NCBI GenBank assembly: GCA_002839375.1
Contig: PGXY01000013.1
Coordinates: 1 to 61,069 of the forward strand
DNA from: Spirochaetae bacterium HGW-Spirochaetae-1
Lineage (GTDB): Bacteria; Spirochaetota; UBA4802; UBA5550
DNA length: 61,069 bases
Direction: 5' to 3'
How positions within the stretch are numbered: the first letter of the stretch is position 1; each line of letters starts with the position of its first letter. Shown here one piece after another: positions 1-7,722 of this stretch. The notes beneath the pieces were generated by a model. That model saw only the letters and a program-made list of their open reading frames with translations, made no database searches and was not told where the DNA came from. A program made the translations under genes and the position numbers.

Positions 1-977
1 TCATAGATGGCTTTCACTTTCCACTGGGCCTGGGCAAGAGCCATGCCGTATCCAGGAACGATCACCACTTTTTTCGCATCAGCTAATGATTTGATGCCCG
101 AAGAATTTCCTTTTACTGTCGGGGATGTCAGGGCAGGGGCCGGAGAAGCTCCATTTTTCTTTTTTAAAGAGGTGCCTCCCGTAAGAACATCTATAAGAGA
201 TCTGTTCATCGCCCTGCACATTATCTGGGTAAGTATAAGTCCCGATGCACCCACAACGGCGCCGACTGCAACTAATAGAAAATTATTAATTGCAAATCCA
301 CAGATTGCAGCCGCAAGTCCCGAATATGAATTGAGTAGTGAAATTGCCACAGGCATATCGGCTCCGCCGATGCGGATAGTAAACAGAACACCGAAAGATA
401 ATGCAAGAATAGATAGAGCGATACTGATTACTACTATATTACCTTTTGAAAAAAAGCTCAATGTTGTGAGCAGCACAAATGATAAAAGGATAGTCCAGTT
501 CAACAGATTGTGACCTTTCAACAAAACAGGACGCTGTTCCATTCTGCCGTCAAGTTTTGCAGCAGCGATGAGGCTTCCGCTCAAAGTTACTGCACCTACA
601 ATAATTGCCAGCATGCTTGAGAACTGATTGGTAAAATCAAGATTGCCGCCATCTTCGAAGATAACAATTAAAGCAACGAAAAACGATGCTCCACCTCCGA
701 AACCGTTAAGCAGGGCAACCAACTGAGGAATCTGAAGAGTCGTTACTTTCAGTGCGATAAAAATGCCGAATAAGCTCCCCACCGCCATTGAAACAGCCAG
801 GAGGGGAAGATTTATCACATTGTTACTTATCATTACCACCGCGATTGCACCAAACATGGCCAATGAACCGAGCCTGTTTCCTATAAACGCCGTTTTAGGG
901 CTGCTCATTAATTTTATGTTAAGGATGATGAGCAGAATTATTACCAGAGAAAGTATATCAAATATCCCGGGAGTCAT
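1..977 (-). CDS. pntB: NAD(P) transhydrogenase beta subunit (partial, C-terminus cut by window edge)
   Basis: Membrane-plus-NADP(H)-binding subunit of proton-translocating transhydrogenase, which uses the proton gradient to reduce NADP+ with NADH. Reading the minus strand from an ATG at 977 gives an uninterrupted frame to the window start (about 325 residues). It starts MTPGIFDILSLVIILLIILN, continues through glycine-rich membrane helices (NGFGGGASF, SLLNSYSGLAAA), and reaches the NADP-domain motif VIVPGYGMALAQAQ next to the edge. A GAGGA ribosome site precedes the ATG. It lies 10 bp behind pntA2 and is the third gene of the pnt operon. The C-terminal half of the NADP-binding domain is outside the window. 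Confidence 0.95.
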   Translation of the reverse strand, partial: MTPGIFDILSLVIILLIILNIKLMSSPKTAFIGNRLGSLAMFGAIAVVMISNNVINLPLLAVSMAVGSLFGIFIALKVTTLQIPQLVALLNGFGGGASFFVALIVIFEDGGNLDFTNQFSSMLAIIVGAVTLSGSLIAAAKLDGRMEQRPVLLKGHNLLNWTILLSFVLLTTLSFFSKGNIVVISIALSILALSFGVLFTIRIGGADMPVAISLLNSYSGLAAAICGFAINNFLLVAVGAVVGASGLILTQIMCRAMNRSLIDVLTGGTSLKKKNGASPAPALTSPTVKGNSSGIKSLADAKKVVIVPGYGMALAQAQWKVKAIY

Positions 978-987
978 TTCCTGATCC

Positions 988-1272
988 TCACTTTTTATCT
1001 TTTGGCTTAAACATCTGCAGCATCCGGTCGGTAACCAGAAATCCTCCAACAACATTTATCATGGCGAGGATGATTGATAAAGCTCCCAGTATCCTGCTTT
1101 CCAGAAGAATCGCAAAGGATGTGGATACAAGTGCACCAAGAATAGTGATGCCAGAAAAGGCATTCATTCCCGACATAAGAGGGGTATGCAGCAGCGAAGG
1201 AACATTGCTGATTAATTTATACCCGATGAGCATTGATGCAATGAAAACTGCCAGCAGGATATATCCGTTCAT
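988..1272 (-). CDS. pntA2: NAD(P) transhydrogenase alpha subunit, membrane part
   Basis: A 94-residue membrane protein with three hydrophobic segments (about residues 3-18, 38-58 and 62-82), including the family stretch HTPLMSGMNAFSGI. In E. coli this is the C-terminal part of PntA; here it is a separate gene, as in many bacteria with three-subunit transhydrogenases. Its start overlaps the end of pntA1 by 4 bp (1269-1272), which suggests translational coupling. It should form part of the proton channel with PntB. Confidence 0.93.
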   Translation of the reverse strand: MNGYILLAVFIASMLIGYKLISNVPSLLHTPLMSGMNAFSGITILGALVSTSFAILLESRILGALSIILAMINVVGGFLVTDRMLQMFKPKDKK

Positions 1273-2462
1273 TGAAGTCCCCCTGCCTTAAAGAGATTGA
1301 TTTCATCGATAACATCGGTATTGACTATTTTCCCCTCACGTGTAATCAGGGCTGAACGTAATATTTCATCGTCAGTATTTACAACAATTTTACCGTCATT
1401 AACTATAAGAGAAACGAGATGGAAGATGTTTTGTGCAAACATCCAACTTGCACTGGAGGGAACAGAGCCGGGTATATTCTGTGTCCCGTCAATGTAGATA
1501 TTGTGCTTGCAGGCAATAGTGCCTGGTTCGGTAAGCTCGCAGTTTCCTCCCTGGTCTACAGAAATATCAACGATATATGAACCGGGTTTCATGGATTTAA
1601 CCATATCCTCGGTTATAAGCAAGGGGGCGATTTTTTTTGGAATAAGCGCCGTCAATACCAGTATGTCAGATTGCGAAACGATATCCTTGATTGCTTCTCT
1701 TTCTTTTTTTAATAATTCATCGGGAAGGTGTTTGGCGTAACCGCCTTCACCGATAGCCAATGCGGGAGGGATGGTGGTATCGATGATTTTTGCACCAAGA
1801 CTGACAGCCTGTTCTACTGCGTCAGGCCTGATGTCCGCTGCATAGGTGACTGCTCCAAGCCGTTTGGCTGTAGCCAGGGCCTGCAGGCCGGCAACACCGG
1901 CGCCTATGATAAAAACGACAGCAGGTTTAATCGCTCCCACTGCAGTACCTACCATGGGTATGAATTTGGGTAGCTTGCAGGCTGCAGTAATGATGCCCTT
2001 GTAACCCGCCACAGTGCTCATGGAAGTAAGAGCATCCATGGATTGAGCCCTGGTTATTCTGGGAATGCAGTCCAGGGAAAAGCTTATTATGCCTTTCTCG
2101 GCAAGCTTGTTCACCATAGCATGATTGTTGGGATTGGCCGGGTGGATAAATGTTATGAGAATCTGATCCTTTTTCATCATATCAATTTCATGTATATTAT
2201 GGGTTTCGTTCAGTTTAGGTTCTTTTACCTTCATGATAATATGGGATCGTGTGAAAATTTCACGAACATCAGTAATTATCTCAGCGCCGGCTTGTACATA
2301 TTCCTCATCGGTAAAAAAAGATCCCTTTCCGGCATCTTTCTCAACGAGTATGACAGCGCCTCCGTCATGCATTTTTTTGACGGTCTCAGGAATGGCCGCA
2401 ACCCGGTTTTCATTTTTCATAATTTCTTTTGGGATCCCGATTGTTAGACCTTTAAATTTCAT
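1269..2462 (-). CDS. pntA1: NAD(P) transhydrogenase alpha subunit, NAD-binding part
   Basis: A 397-residue soluble subunit that binds NAD(H) on the cytoplasmic face. It begins MKFKGLTIGIPKEIMKNENRVA, typical of the alanine dehydrogenase/PntA N-terminal domain, and holds a Rossmann motif VFIIGAGVAGLQALATAKRLGA near residues 180-200 and the DQGGNCE segment near residue 305. An AAGGAG site sits 7 nt before the ATG. A TetR-type operator (2505-2522) lies 43 bp upstream of the start codon, so transcription is probably controlled by the neighbouring tetR product. It starts the operon pntA1-pntA2-pntB. Confidence 0.95.
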   Translation of the reverse strand: MKFKGLTIGIPKEIMKNENRVAAIPETVKKMHDGGAVILVEKDAGKGSFFTDEEYVQAGAEIITDVREIFTRSHIIMKVKEPKLNETHNIHEIDMMKKDQILITFIHPANPNNHAMVNKLAEKGIISFSLDCIPRITRAQSMDALTSMSTVAGYKGIITAACKLPKFIPMVGTAVGAIKPAVVFIIGAGVAGLQALATAKRLGAVTYAADIRPDAVEQAVSLGAKIIDTTIPPALAIGEGGYAKHLPDELLKKEREAIKDIVSQSDILVLTALIPKKIAPLLITEDMVKSMKPGSYIVDISVDQGGNCELTEPGTIACKHNIYIDGTQNIPGSVPSSASWMFAQNIFHLVSLIVNDGKIVVNTDDEILRSALITREGKIVNTDVIDEINLFKAGGLQ

Positions 2463-2504
2463 GACTGAACTCCTTCATATTGCAGTAATAAATTTAATCA
2501 AAAA

Positions 2505-2522
2505 TGAGTAAGTACTCACTCA
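2505..2522. promoter_or_regulatory. TetR-type operator in front of pntA1
   Basis: TGAGTAAGTACTCACTCA, an 18-bp inverted repeat with one mismatch between half-sites. It matches two other sites in this window (3371-3388 and 3576-3593) in the pattern TGAGT-N8-ACTCA. A minus-strand TTGACT (2553-2558) with a weak TAATCT-like -10 lies just upstream, so the palindrome would fall at or just after the transcription start of pnt. Binding by the adjacent TetR protein is inferred. Confidence 0.75.
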
Positions 2523-2617
2523 ATAATGACAGATTAGAAATATTATTATTAAAGTCAATAACAAATTATACTATGTTTGAATTTTAACCGTTTAGAAACG
2601 ATATTTCAACAGAAATT

Positions 2618-3274
2618 TTACTTCCTGGGGGCCAGGGCGCCGCGTATAAAGTGCATTATACCCTTGATCATTTTTTCGTCATTTTCAAGGGAATCTTCAC
2701 CGGCGAAAATCTTCATCCGTTCCTTGAAATATTCACTGGCGTAGGAGAACTGCAGTAACACAATCAGGTTATCCAGACAGAAGGAAAAAACGAATTCATC
2801 GATCGACTGATCAACAAGTCCGTCATTTTTAGCCTTATTTATCATGTCTCGATAGTATTTTGCCGTAATGCTTTCAAAATCGCGTGATAGTCTTTGCTGA
2901 AGATAGGTGAGGCCTTCCGAGGTGATATCCAGGTATATTTGCGTCAGTTCACGGTATTGCCGGGAGCTTTTCTGGGCAACTCTTATAAGGGATTCGAATT
3001 TATCAAAAATATCACCTTCCATCACGCTCACTTCGACAAGAGCCTTTTCGAGCAATTTGTATCCCTGGTCAAAAACAGTAAGGAAAAGGTCTTCTTTGGA
3101 GGCAAAATAATTATACATGGAGCCAATACTGATACCGGCATTTTTAGCGATGACGTTGATATTTGCCGCAGAAAAACCTTTTTCGGCGAATTCCTTTGTT
3201 GCAGCCTGGAGAATTCTTCCTCTCTTTTCATCGGAAATTTTATCGAAGGTCTCTTTGTGCCGTTTTTCATTCAT
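2618..3274 (-). CDS. TetR/AcrR family transcriptional regulator
   Basis: A 218-residue regulator with an N-terminal TetR DNA-binding domain: an RILQAATKEFAEKGF helix at about residues 19-33 and the helix-turn-helix with AGISIGSMYNYFASKEDLF at about 46-64. The C-terminal ligand domain is too variable to name a ligand. A GGAG site sits 8 nt before the ATG. The gene lies between the pnt operon and a divergent SCP2/aminotransferase/transketolase operon; all three units carry the same 18-bp palindrome upstream. The palindrome resembles the layout of the B. subtilis FadR site (TGAATGANTANTCATTCA), a TetR protein that senses long-chain acyl-CoA. A lipid-like or acyl-CoA ligand is therefore a reasonable guess, not a demonstrated fact. 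Confidence 0.9.
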   Translation of the reverse strand: MNEKRHKETFDKISDEKRGRILQAATKEFAEKGFSAANINVIAKNAGISIGSMYNYFASKEDLFLTVFDQGYKLLEKALVEVSVMEGDIFDKFESLIRVAQKSSRQYRELTQIYLDITSEGLTYLQQRLSRDFESITAKYYRDMINKAKNDGLVDQSIDEFVFSFCLDNLIVLLQFSYASEYFKERMKIFAGEDSLENDEKMIKGIMHFIRGALAPRK

Positions 3275-3360
3275 GCTATTTTCTCCATGATTTTATCCAT
3301 TAAAAAGCGGATATTCAGTCTGTAAATAAGAAATTAATTTTTTACCTGATTGTCAAATAA

Positions 3361-3398
3361 GTTAAGTATATGAGTGAACAATCACTCATATACTTAAC
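3361..3398. promoter_or_regulatory. Extended operator/inverted repeat upstream of tetR
   Basis: A perfect 17-bp inverted repeat (GTTAAGTATATGAGTGA and its complement) around the 4-nt centre ACAA. Its core at 3371-3388 (TGAGTGAACAATCACTCA) is one of the three matching operators. It lies about 90 bp upstream of the tetR start codon. A minus-strand TTGACA (3399-3404) abuts it, so bound repressor would block the tetR promoter: probable autoregulation. Confidence 0.75.
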
Positions 3399-3538
3399 TG
3401 TCAAGAAAATAAATTATTTTATATACTGATAATAAATCTATACAACGTTTAATATTATAAAATATTTACTTTCTTCTTATGAAAAATTATTGATATTTTA
3501 ACGAATAATGATAAATTCTAACAATTGCTGTTTTTTTC

Positions 3539-3593
3539 TTGACATTGTGGTAGTATAAGCAATAACTATTCATAATGAGTTAGCGCTCACTCA
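3539..3593 (+). promoter_or_regulatory. Promoter with TetR-type operator for the SCP2-transketolase operon
   Basis: A consensus -35 TTGACA at 3539-3544 is followed after about 17-18 bp by an A/T-rich -10 candidate (ATAACT or TAACTA, 3562-3568). The palindrome TGAGTTAGCGCTCACTCA (3576-3593) falls where transcription should start. The rest of the 446-bp gap between tetR and the first SCP2 gene is A/T-rich and shows no coding potential. The leader from here to the ATG at 3721 is about 130 nt. Confidence 0.65.
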
Positions 3594-3720
3594 TATAGCT
3601 GATTATTTGTAGATTAAGAACAACAATTATGGAGAGCAAGAGGAAAAATCGAAACTATAAAAAGGGAATTACAAGATTTTTCCGTTCTCCTATTTTTATC
3701 CAGTCATAAGGAGATACATC

Positions 3721-4482
3721 ATGAGCTATGATCTGATCAAAGCAAATCTTAATCTTTATGCTGTGTTGCAAAATCTCGAGGATATGATCAAATATGATTC
3801 CGAGATGAATGCGCTTGCAAAAGATTGGGATATTTCTATTCAGTTTCTGGTCAAAAACGGTCCCAAAGCCTTCATCGAATTTAAAAAAGGTGTCTGCACC
3901 GTGGGCCGCGGGAAGTATAAATGGCCATCGGTAAAACTATTTTTTACCTCACCTCAGCATCTAAATAAAATGATGGATGGGAAAGGGGGACCGATTCCAA
4001 TAAAAGGATTTACCAAAATCGGTTTTCTTTTAAAGGATTTTCCCAAAGTCACGGAAAAACTGGAATATTATCTCAAACCTACCGACGAACTCCTCAAAGA
4101 TGAAAATTTCGCGACAATGAATACCCGGCTTACCATGAATACCGCAGCATTTGCCATAAGGGAAATCGGGCTCAATGATCCGTTGCTAAAAAGTGTGGCG
4201 TCACATATGATGGATGGAACAGTCGGGCTTAATGTACTTGCCGGCGGACCCTCTGTGCATATTACATTCAGCCATGGTGAAATTACACCGGGCAAAGGGG
4301 CTGTGGATAAACCCATGGCGAAAATTGATTTCAAGAATCTGAAAATTGCTAATAACTTTCTCAACGGGAAGAGTGATGCCTTTACGGAAATTGCTTCAGG
4401 GAATGTTATGATTAAAGGGCAGACTGGCATGATAGACGGCATGTCCCTTATCCTTGATAGAATACCCTATTACTTAGGTTGA
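3721..4482 (+). CDS. Double SCP2-type lipid-binding protein
   Basis: A 253-residue soluble protein without signal peptide. Two halves each resemble an SCP2 sterol-carrier fold: about residues 37-115 (ending in the GKGGPIPIKGFTKIGFL stretch) and about 150-245 (with PSVHITFSHGEITPG, then IASGNVMIKGQTGMI). SCP2 domains hold hydrophobic ligands such as fatty acyl-CoA, sterols or isoprenoids. A strong AAGGAG site precedes the ATG. It is the first gene of the operon controlled by the operator at 3576-3593, 13 bp ahead of the aminotransferase. The last gene of the operon encodes a second protein of the same build. The ligand cannot be read from the sequence. The SCP2 assignment rests on the pattern of the conserved half-motifs and is fairly, not fully, secure. 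Confidence 0.75.
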   Translation: MSYDLIKANLNLYAVLQNLEDMIKYDSEMNALAKDWDISIQFLVKNGPKAFIEFKKGVCTVGRGKYKWPSVKLFFTSPQHLNKMMDGKGGPIPIKGFTKIGFLLKDFPKVTEKLEYYLKPTDELLKDENFATMNTRLTMNTAAFAIREIGLNDPLLKSVASHMMDGTVGLNVLAGGPSVHITFSHGEITPGKGAVDKPMAKIDFKNLKIANNFLNGKSDAFTEIASGNVMIKGQTGMIDGMSLILDRIPYYLG

Positions 4483-4495
4483 GAGAGGTGGAAAA

Positions 4496-5746
4496 ATGAA
4501 AACATTTACGTATAAAAAGCAGCAGGCACTGTTTAAAAAAGCAACCGGTGTTATGCCCTGCGGAATTTATGGACACTACAGTCCGGCCCCATTGATTCCT
4601 GCAACGGATTATCCCTTTTTCACATCGAAGGCAAAAGGGGCCCATATATGGGATCCCGATGGAAACCAGTTCATCGATTACATGTGCGCTTATGGACCCA
4701 TGGTTCACGGATATGCAAATCCGAAGATCGATTCTGCAGCAGCAAAATCGGCCAGACTGGGCAATTGCACAACGGGAGCTCCACCGGTCATGGTGGAACT
4801 TGCTGAATATCTTGTCGATATGACTGCCGGCATGAGCTGGGCTTTTTTCGCAAAGAATGGCGCCGACACTACAAATTATGCCGTAATGATTGCACGTGAC
4901 GCGACAGGGCGCAACAAAATCATTACTTACGACGGCTGTTATCACGGAACATCTCCATGGATGCAGGGGAATGGACATCACGGCGTCATTGAAGACGACA
5001 CAAAATATGTTCTCAAGGCAAAATGGAATGATTATGCCGATTTTGAACGGGTTGTCAGGGAAAACAAGGGACAGATAGCTGCCCTGATCGCATCTCCCTA
5101 CCTGGTTCCTACATTCAGGGACAATGAACTTCCCGCGGAAGGATACTGGGAAAATGTTGATGCCCTGTGTAAACGTGAGGGAATCATTCTCATTTCCGAT
5201 GATATAAGGCATGGATTCAGGATAGATCTTCGCGGTTCACATGCTAAATACGGATATGAGCCCGACCTGGTATGCTATTGCAAGGCCATAGGTAACGGTT
5301 ATCCGATTTCCGCTTGTCTCGGCACCAGTGGCATGAAACAGTATGCGGCCCGCGTATTCCACACGGGAAGTTATTGGTTCCAGTCCGAACCCATGGCTGC
5401 GGCTCTTGCGTCCCTGAAGGAGCACAAGAGACTGAATACTCCCAAGGTTTGTACTGAGAAGGGAACAAAACTTCTCACCGGCCTTGTCGGTATTGCGGCG
5501 GGATACGGTTATGAACTCAAGACCAGCGGTGACCCATCCATGCCGTACCTCAGGATAACCAATGATCCGAGCCTCATGCTGCATCAGGACTGGTGTGCTG
5601 AATCGACAAAACGTGGCGCGTTTTTCACCTCTCACCACAACTGGTTTATATCAACAGCCCATACCGATGCAGATATTAAAAAAACACTGCAGATCGCCGA
5701 TGAGGCTTTTAAAGTGATTAAGAAAAAATATGGTGACGAGTTTTAA
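4496..5746 (+). CDS. Class III PLP-dependent aminotransferase / aminomutase-like enzyme
   Basis: A 416-residue enzyme of the glutamate-1-semialdehyde aminomutase/class III aminotransferase type. Visible motifs: the N-terminal GAHIWDPDGNQFIDYMCAYG (about 47-66), the YHGTSPW segment, the PLP-ring aspartate in DDIRHGFR (D235), and the Schiff-base lysine in CYCKAIGNGYPISA (K263). It is not hemL in context: no other tetrapyrrole gene lies nearby, and the N-terminal LFKKATGVMPCGIYGHYSPAPL differs from the usual HemL start. It sits between a double-SCP2 protein and a split transketolase in one operon, so its amino acceptor could be a ketose or ketol made by the transketolase partner. That is inference. 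A GAGGTGG ribosome site precedes the ATG. Confidence 0.85.
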   Translation: MKTFTYKKQQALFKKATGVMPCGIYGHYSPAPLIPATDYPFFTSKAKGAHIWDPDGNQFIDYMCAYGPMVHGYANPKIDSAAAKSARLGNCTTGAPPVMVELAEYLVDMTAGMSWAFFAKNGADTTNYAVMIARDATGRNKIITYDGCYHGTSPWMQGNGHHGVIEDDTKYVLKAKWNDYADFERVVRENKGQIAALIASPYLVPTFRDNELPAEGYWENVDALCKREGIILISDDIRHGFRIDLRGSHAKYGYEPDLVCYCKAIGNGYPISACLGTSGMKQYAARVFHTGSYWFQSEPMAAALASLKEHKRLNTPKVCTEKGTKLLTGLVGIAAGYGYELKTSGDPSMPYLRITNDPSLMLHQDWCAESTKRGAFFTSHHNWFISTAHTDADIKKTLQIADEAFKVIKKKYGDEF

Positions 5747-5821
5747 CAGAAATGCTGACGAGTCATCGAGGGATATAAAATACCATCGTATATCCCGTTA
5801 AAAATATATCAGGAGGACAGT

Positions 5822-6655
5822 ATGCCACTTACAGATCAGGAAATAAAAGAGCTGAAAGCCAGAGCGAAACAGATTCGCCTGGATATAATTGACACGACTG
5901 TAGCTGCGGGCGGAGCCCATATCGGCGGCGGGATGAGCATAGTGGAAATTATGACCATCCTTTATTACAAGTATGCCAAAGTCGATCCATCAAACCCAAA
6001 ATGGGAGGATCGCGATCGTATTATAGTGAGTAAAGGACACGCCGGCGTATGCGTTGCACCGGTGCTGGCAAACAAGGGATATTTTCCCCGCGAAGATCTA
6101 AAAACATTTAATCAGTTCAATTCACCTTTCGGAATGCACCTGGACAGCCTGAAAGTAAAGGGAGTTGACGCCTCAACCGGTTCCCTGGGGCATGGATTAT
6201 CCATGTCCGTCGGAATGGCGCTGGGGGCCCGTGTCCAGGGAAAATCATGGAATACCTATTGCATCCTCGGCGACGGTGAGTGTAATGAGGGATCCGTATG
6301 GGAAGCCGCCATGTCGGCAAGCCACTTCAAACTGACAAATCTCATAACATTTGTAGATAGAAATAATCTTATGATTGACGGTCCGACAGAACAGGTTATG
6401 AGGCTGGAACCCTTCGCCGACAAATGGAAGGCTTTCGGATTTATCGTCAAGGAGATTGATGGTCACGACTTCAATGCTCTTTCGGAAGCAATTGAATATG
6501 CTCATTCTGAAAAGTCAGGCCCTGTATTAATCCTGTGTCACACGATAAAAGGGAAGGGTGTCGATTTTATGGAAAATGAAGTTAAATGGCACTACGGCAG
6601 TGTGGATTCCGTACTGGCCCAGAAGGCCCGTGAATCTGTTGAGAAAATGTCATGA
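5822..6655 (+). CDS. Transketolase, N-terminal (thiamine diphosphate-binding) subunit
   Basis: A 277-residue half-transketolase. It carries the substrate and TPP motifs GGGMSIVEIMTILYYKYA, SKGHAG, STGSLGHGLSMSVGMALG and the Mg-TPP signature GDGECNEGSVWEAA followed by VDRNN. A textbook AGGAGG site precedes the ATG, 75 bp after the aminotransferase. Split transketolases occur in archaea and many bacteria; they may serve the pentose phosphate pathway or transfer a two-carbon ketol unit in special biosynthesis. Wedged in a TetR-controlled lipid-binding/aminotransferase operon, a dedicated role is more likely than general sugar metabolism (inference). Confidence 0.93.
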   Translation: MPLTDQEIKELKARAKQIRLDIIDTTVAAGGAHIGGGMSIVEIMTILYYKYAKVDPSNPKWEDRDRIIVSKGHAGVCVAPVLANKGYFPREDLKTFNQFNSPFGMHLDSLKVKGVDASTGSLGHGLSMSVGMALGARVQGKSWNTYCILGDGECNEGSVWEAAMSASHFKLTNLITFVDRNNLMIDGPTEQVMRLEPFADKWKAFGFIVKEIDGHDFNALSEAIEYAHSEKSGPVLILCHTIKGKGVDFMENEVKWHYGSVDSVLAQKARESVEKMS

Positions 6656-6702
6656 CGGATTGCGTGACAGCGAATTTCATGAAATAACATGAGGAGGATT
6701 AC

Positions 6703-7719
6703 ATGAGCACAAAATCAGGAACAACCTGGACAGTATATGACGCAAACACCATGACGCAGGCCGAAATTTATGGTCAGGTGCTTTGCGATCTTGGTGCCGC
6801 AAACCCTAAAATCGTGGGGCTTTCTGCTGACCTTGCCAAGTCAACAAAAATAGGTATGTTCGGGGACAAATTCCCCGATAGATTTTTCAATGTGGGCATT
6901 GCCGAGCAGAATATGTTCGGTGTAGCTGCGGGCCTTGCCCGTTCCGGACTTCTGCCCTTTGTTTCAACGATGGCCGCTTTCGTAACCATGCGGGCCGGCG
7001 AACAGGTCAGGACCGATATCTGCTATCAGAATCTCGATGTAAAAATTATAGCCACCCACGGCGGAACATCCTTTGGCGCTGCCGGCTCTACACATCATTG
7101 CACGGAGGACCTGGCGATCACCAGGGCATTCCCCAACATGACGGTCATTGTGCCGGCCGATGGTATCGAAACGTCCAATGCGATCAAGGCTTGTGTTGAC
7201 TGGCCCGGTCCGGTTTATATCCGTATCGGAAGAGGATTCGAACCCACGTATTACCAGGATGAAAATTACGGATTCCAGATCGGGAAAGCCGTGGAACTCA
7301 ATCCCGGTACCGATATAACCATCATATGCTGTGGTATTACGGTACTGCAGGCCATGGAAGCGGCCAAAATCCTGAAAGAATCAGATGGCCTGAGCGTTCG
7401 TGTATTAAATATGCATACTATAAAGCCAATTGATGAAGAAGCTATTCTGAAGGCCGTTGTGGAAACACGGAGAATAATCACTTTCGAGGATCACAATGTT
7501 CTTGGAGGTTTAGGTTCTGCCGTAGCTGATGTAGTTGCCAAGAGCGGAAAGGGGTGTGCCTTTGACAAGGTAGGAATCCCCGACTGTTTCTGCGTAGTTG
7601 GCTATCCCGAGGACCTGTACTCCCATTATGGTCTTGATTCCAATTCAATTATCGACAAGGTGCGAGAGGTAATGGGCAAGGATTTCGAGGAAGACGAAAG
7701 CTGGGAAGACGAGGTGTAA
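6703..7719 (+). CDS. Transketolase, C-terminal (pyrimidine-binding) subunit
   Basis: A 338-residue partner of the upstream subunit. It contains the pyrimidine-binding-domain motifs SADLAKSTK, FNVGIAEQNMFGVAAGLA (with the catalytic glutamate of AEQN), HGGTSFGAAGSTHHCTEDLA and the C-terminal domain VETRRIITFEDHNVLGGLGSAVAD. The acidic tail EEDESWEDEV is longer than usual. An AGGAGG site precedes the ATG. It should form an alpha2beta2 enzyme with the product of 5822-6655. The downstream SCP2 gene starts 3 bp after its stop, so the two are probably translationally coupled. Confidence 0.93.
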   Translation: MSTKSGTTWTVYDANTMTQAEIYGQVLCDLGAANPKIVGLSADLAKSTKIGMFGDKFPDRFFNVGIAEQNMFGVAAGLARSGLLPFVSTMAAFVTMRAGEQVRTDICYQNLDVKIIATHGGTSFGAAGSTHHCTEDLAITRAFPNMTVIVPADGIETSNAIKACVDWPGPVYIRIGRGFEPTYYQDENYGFQIGKAVELNPGTDITIICCGITVLQAMEAAKILKESDGLSVRVLNMHTIKPIDEEAILKAVVETRRIITFEDHNVLGGLGSAVADVVAKSGKGCAFDKVGIPDCFCVVGYPEDLYSHYGLDSNSIIDKVREVMGKDFEEDESWEDEV

Positions 7720-7722
7720 ACC

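Noticed and set aside
7-984. Plus-strand open frames of 168 and 73 residues at the left edge
   Set aside because: They lie opposite pntB, which gives a clear transhydrogenase sequence on the minus strand.
4496-5746. Naming the aminotransferase hemL
   Set aside because: The family motifs fit, but the context (SCP2 and transketolase genes) and the N-terminus do not support tetrapyrrole synthesis.
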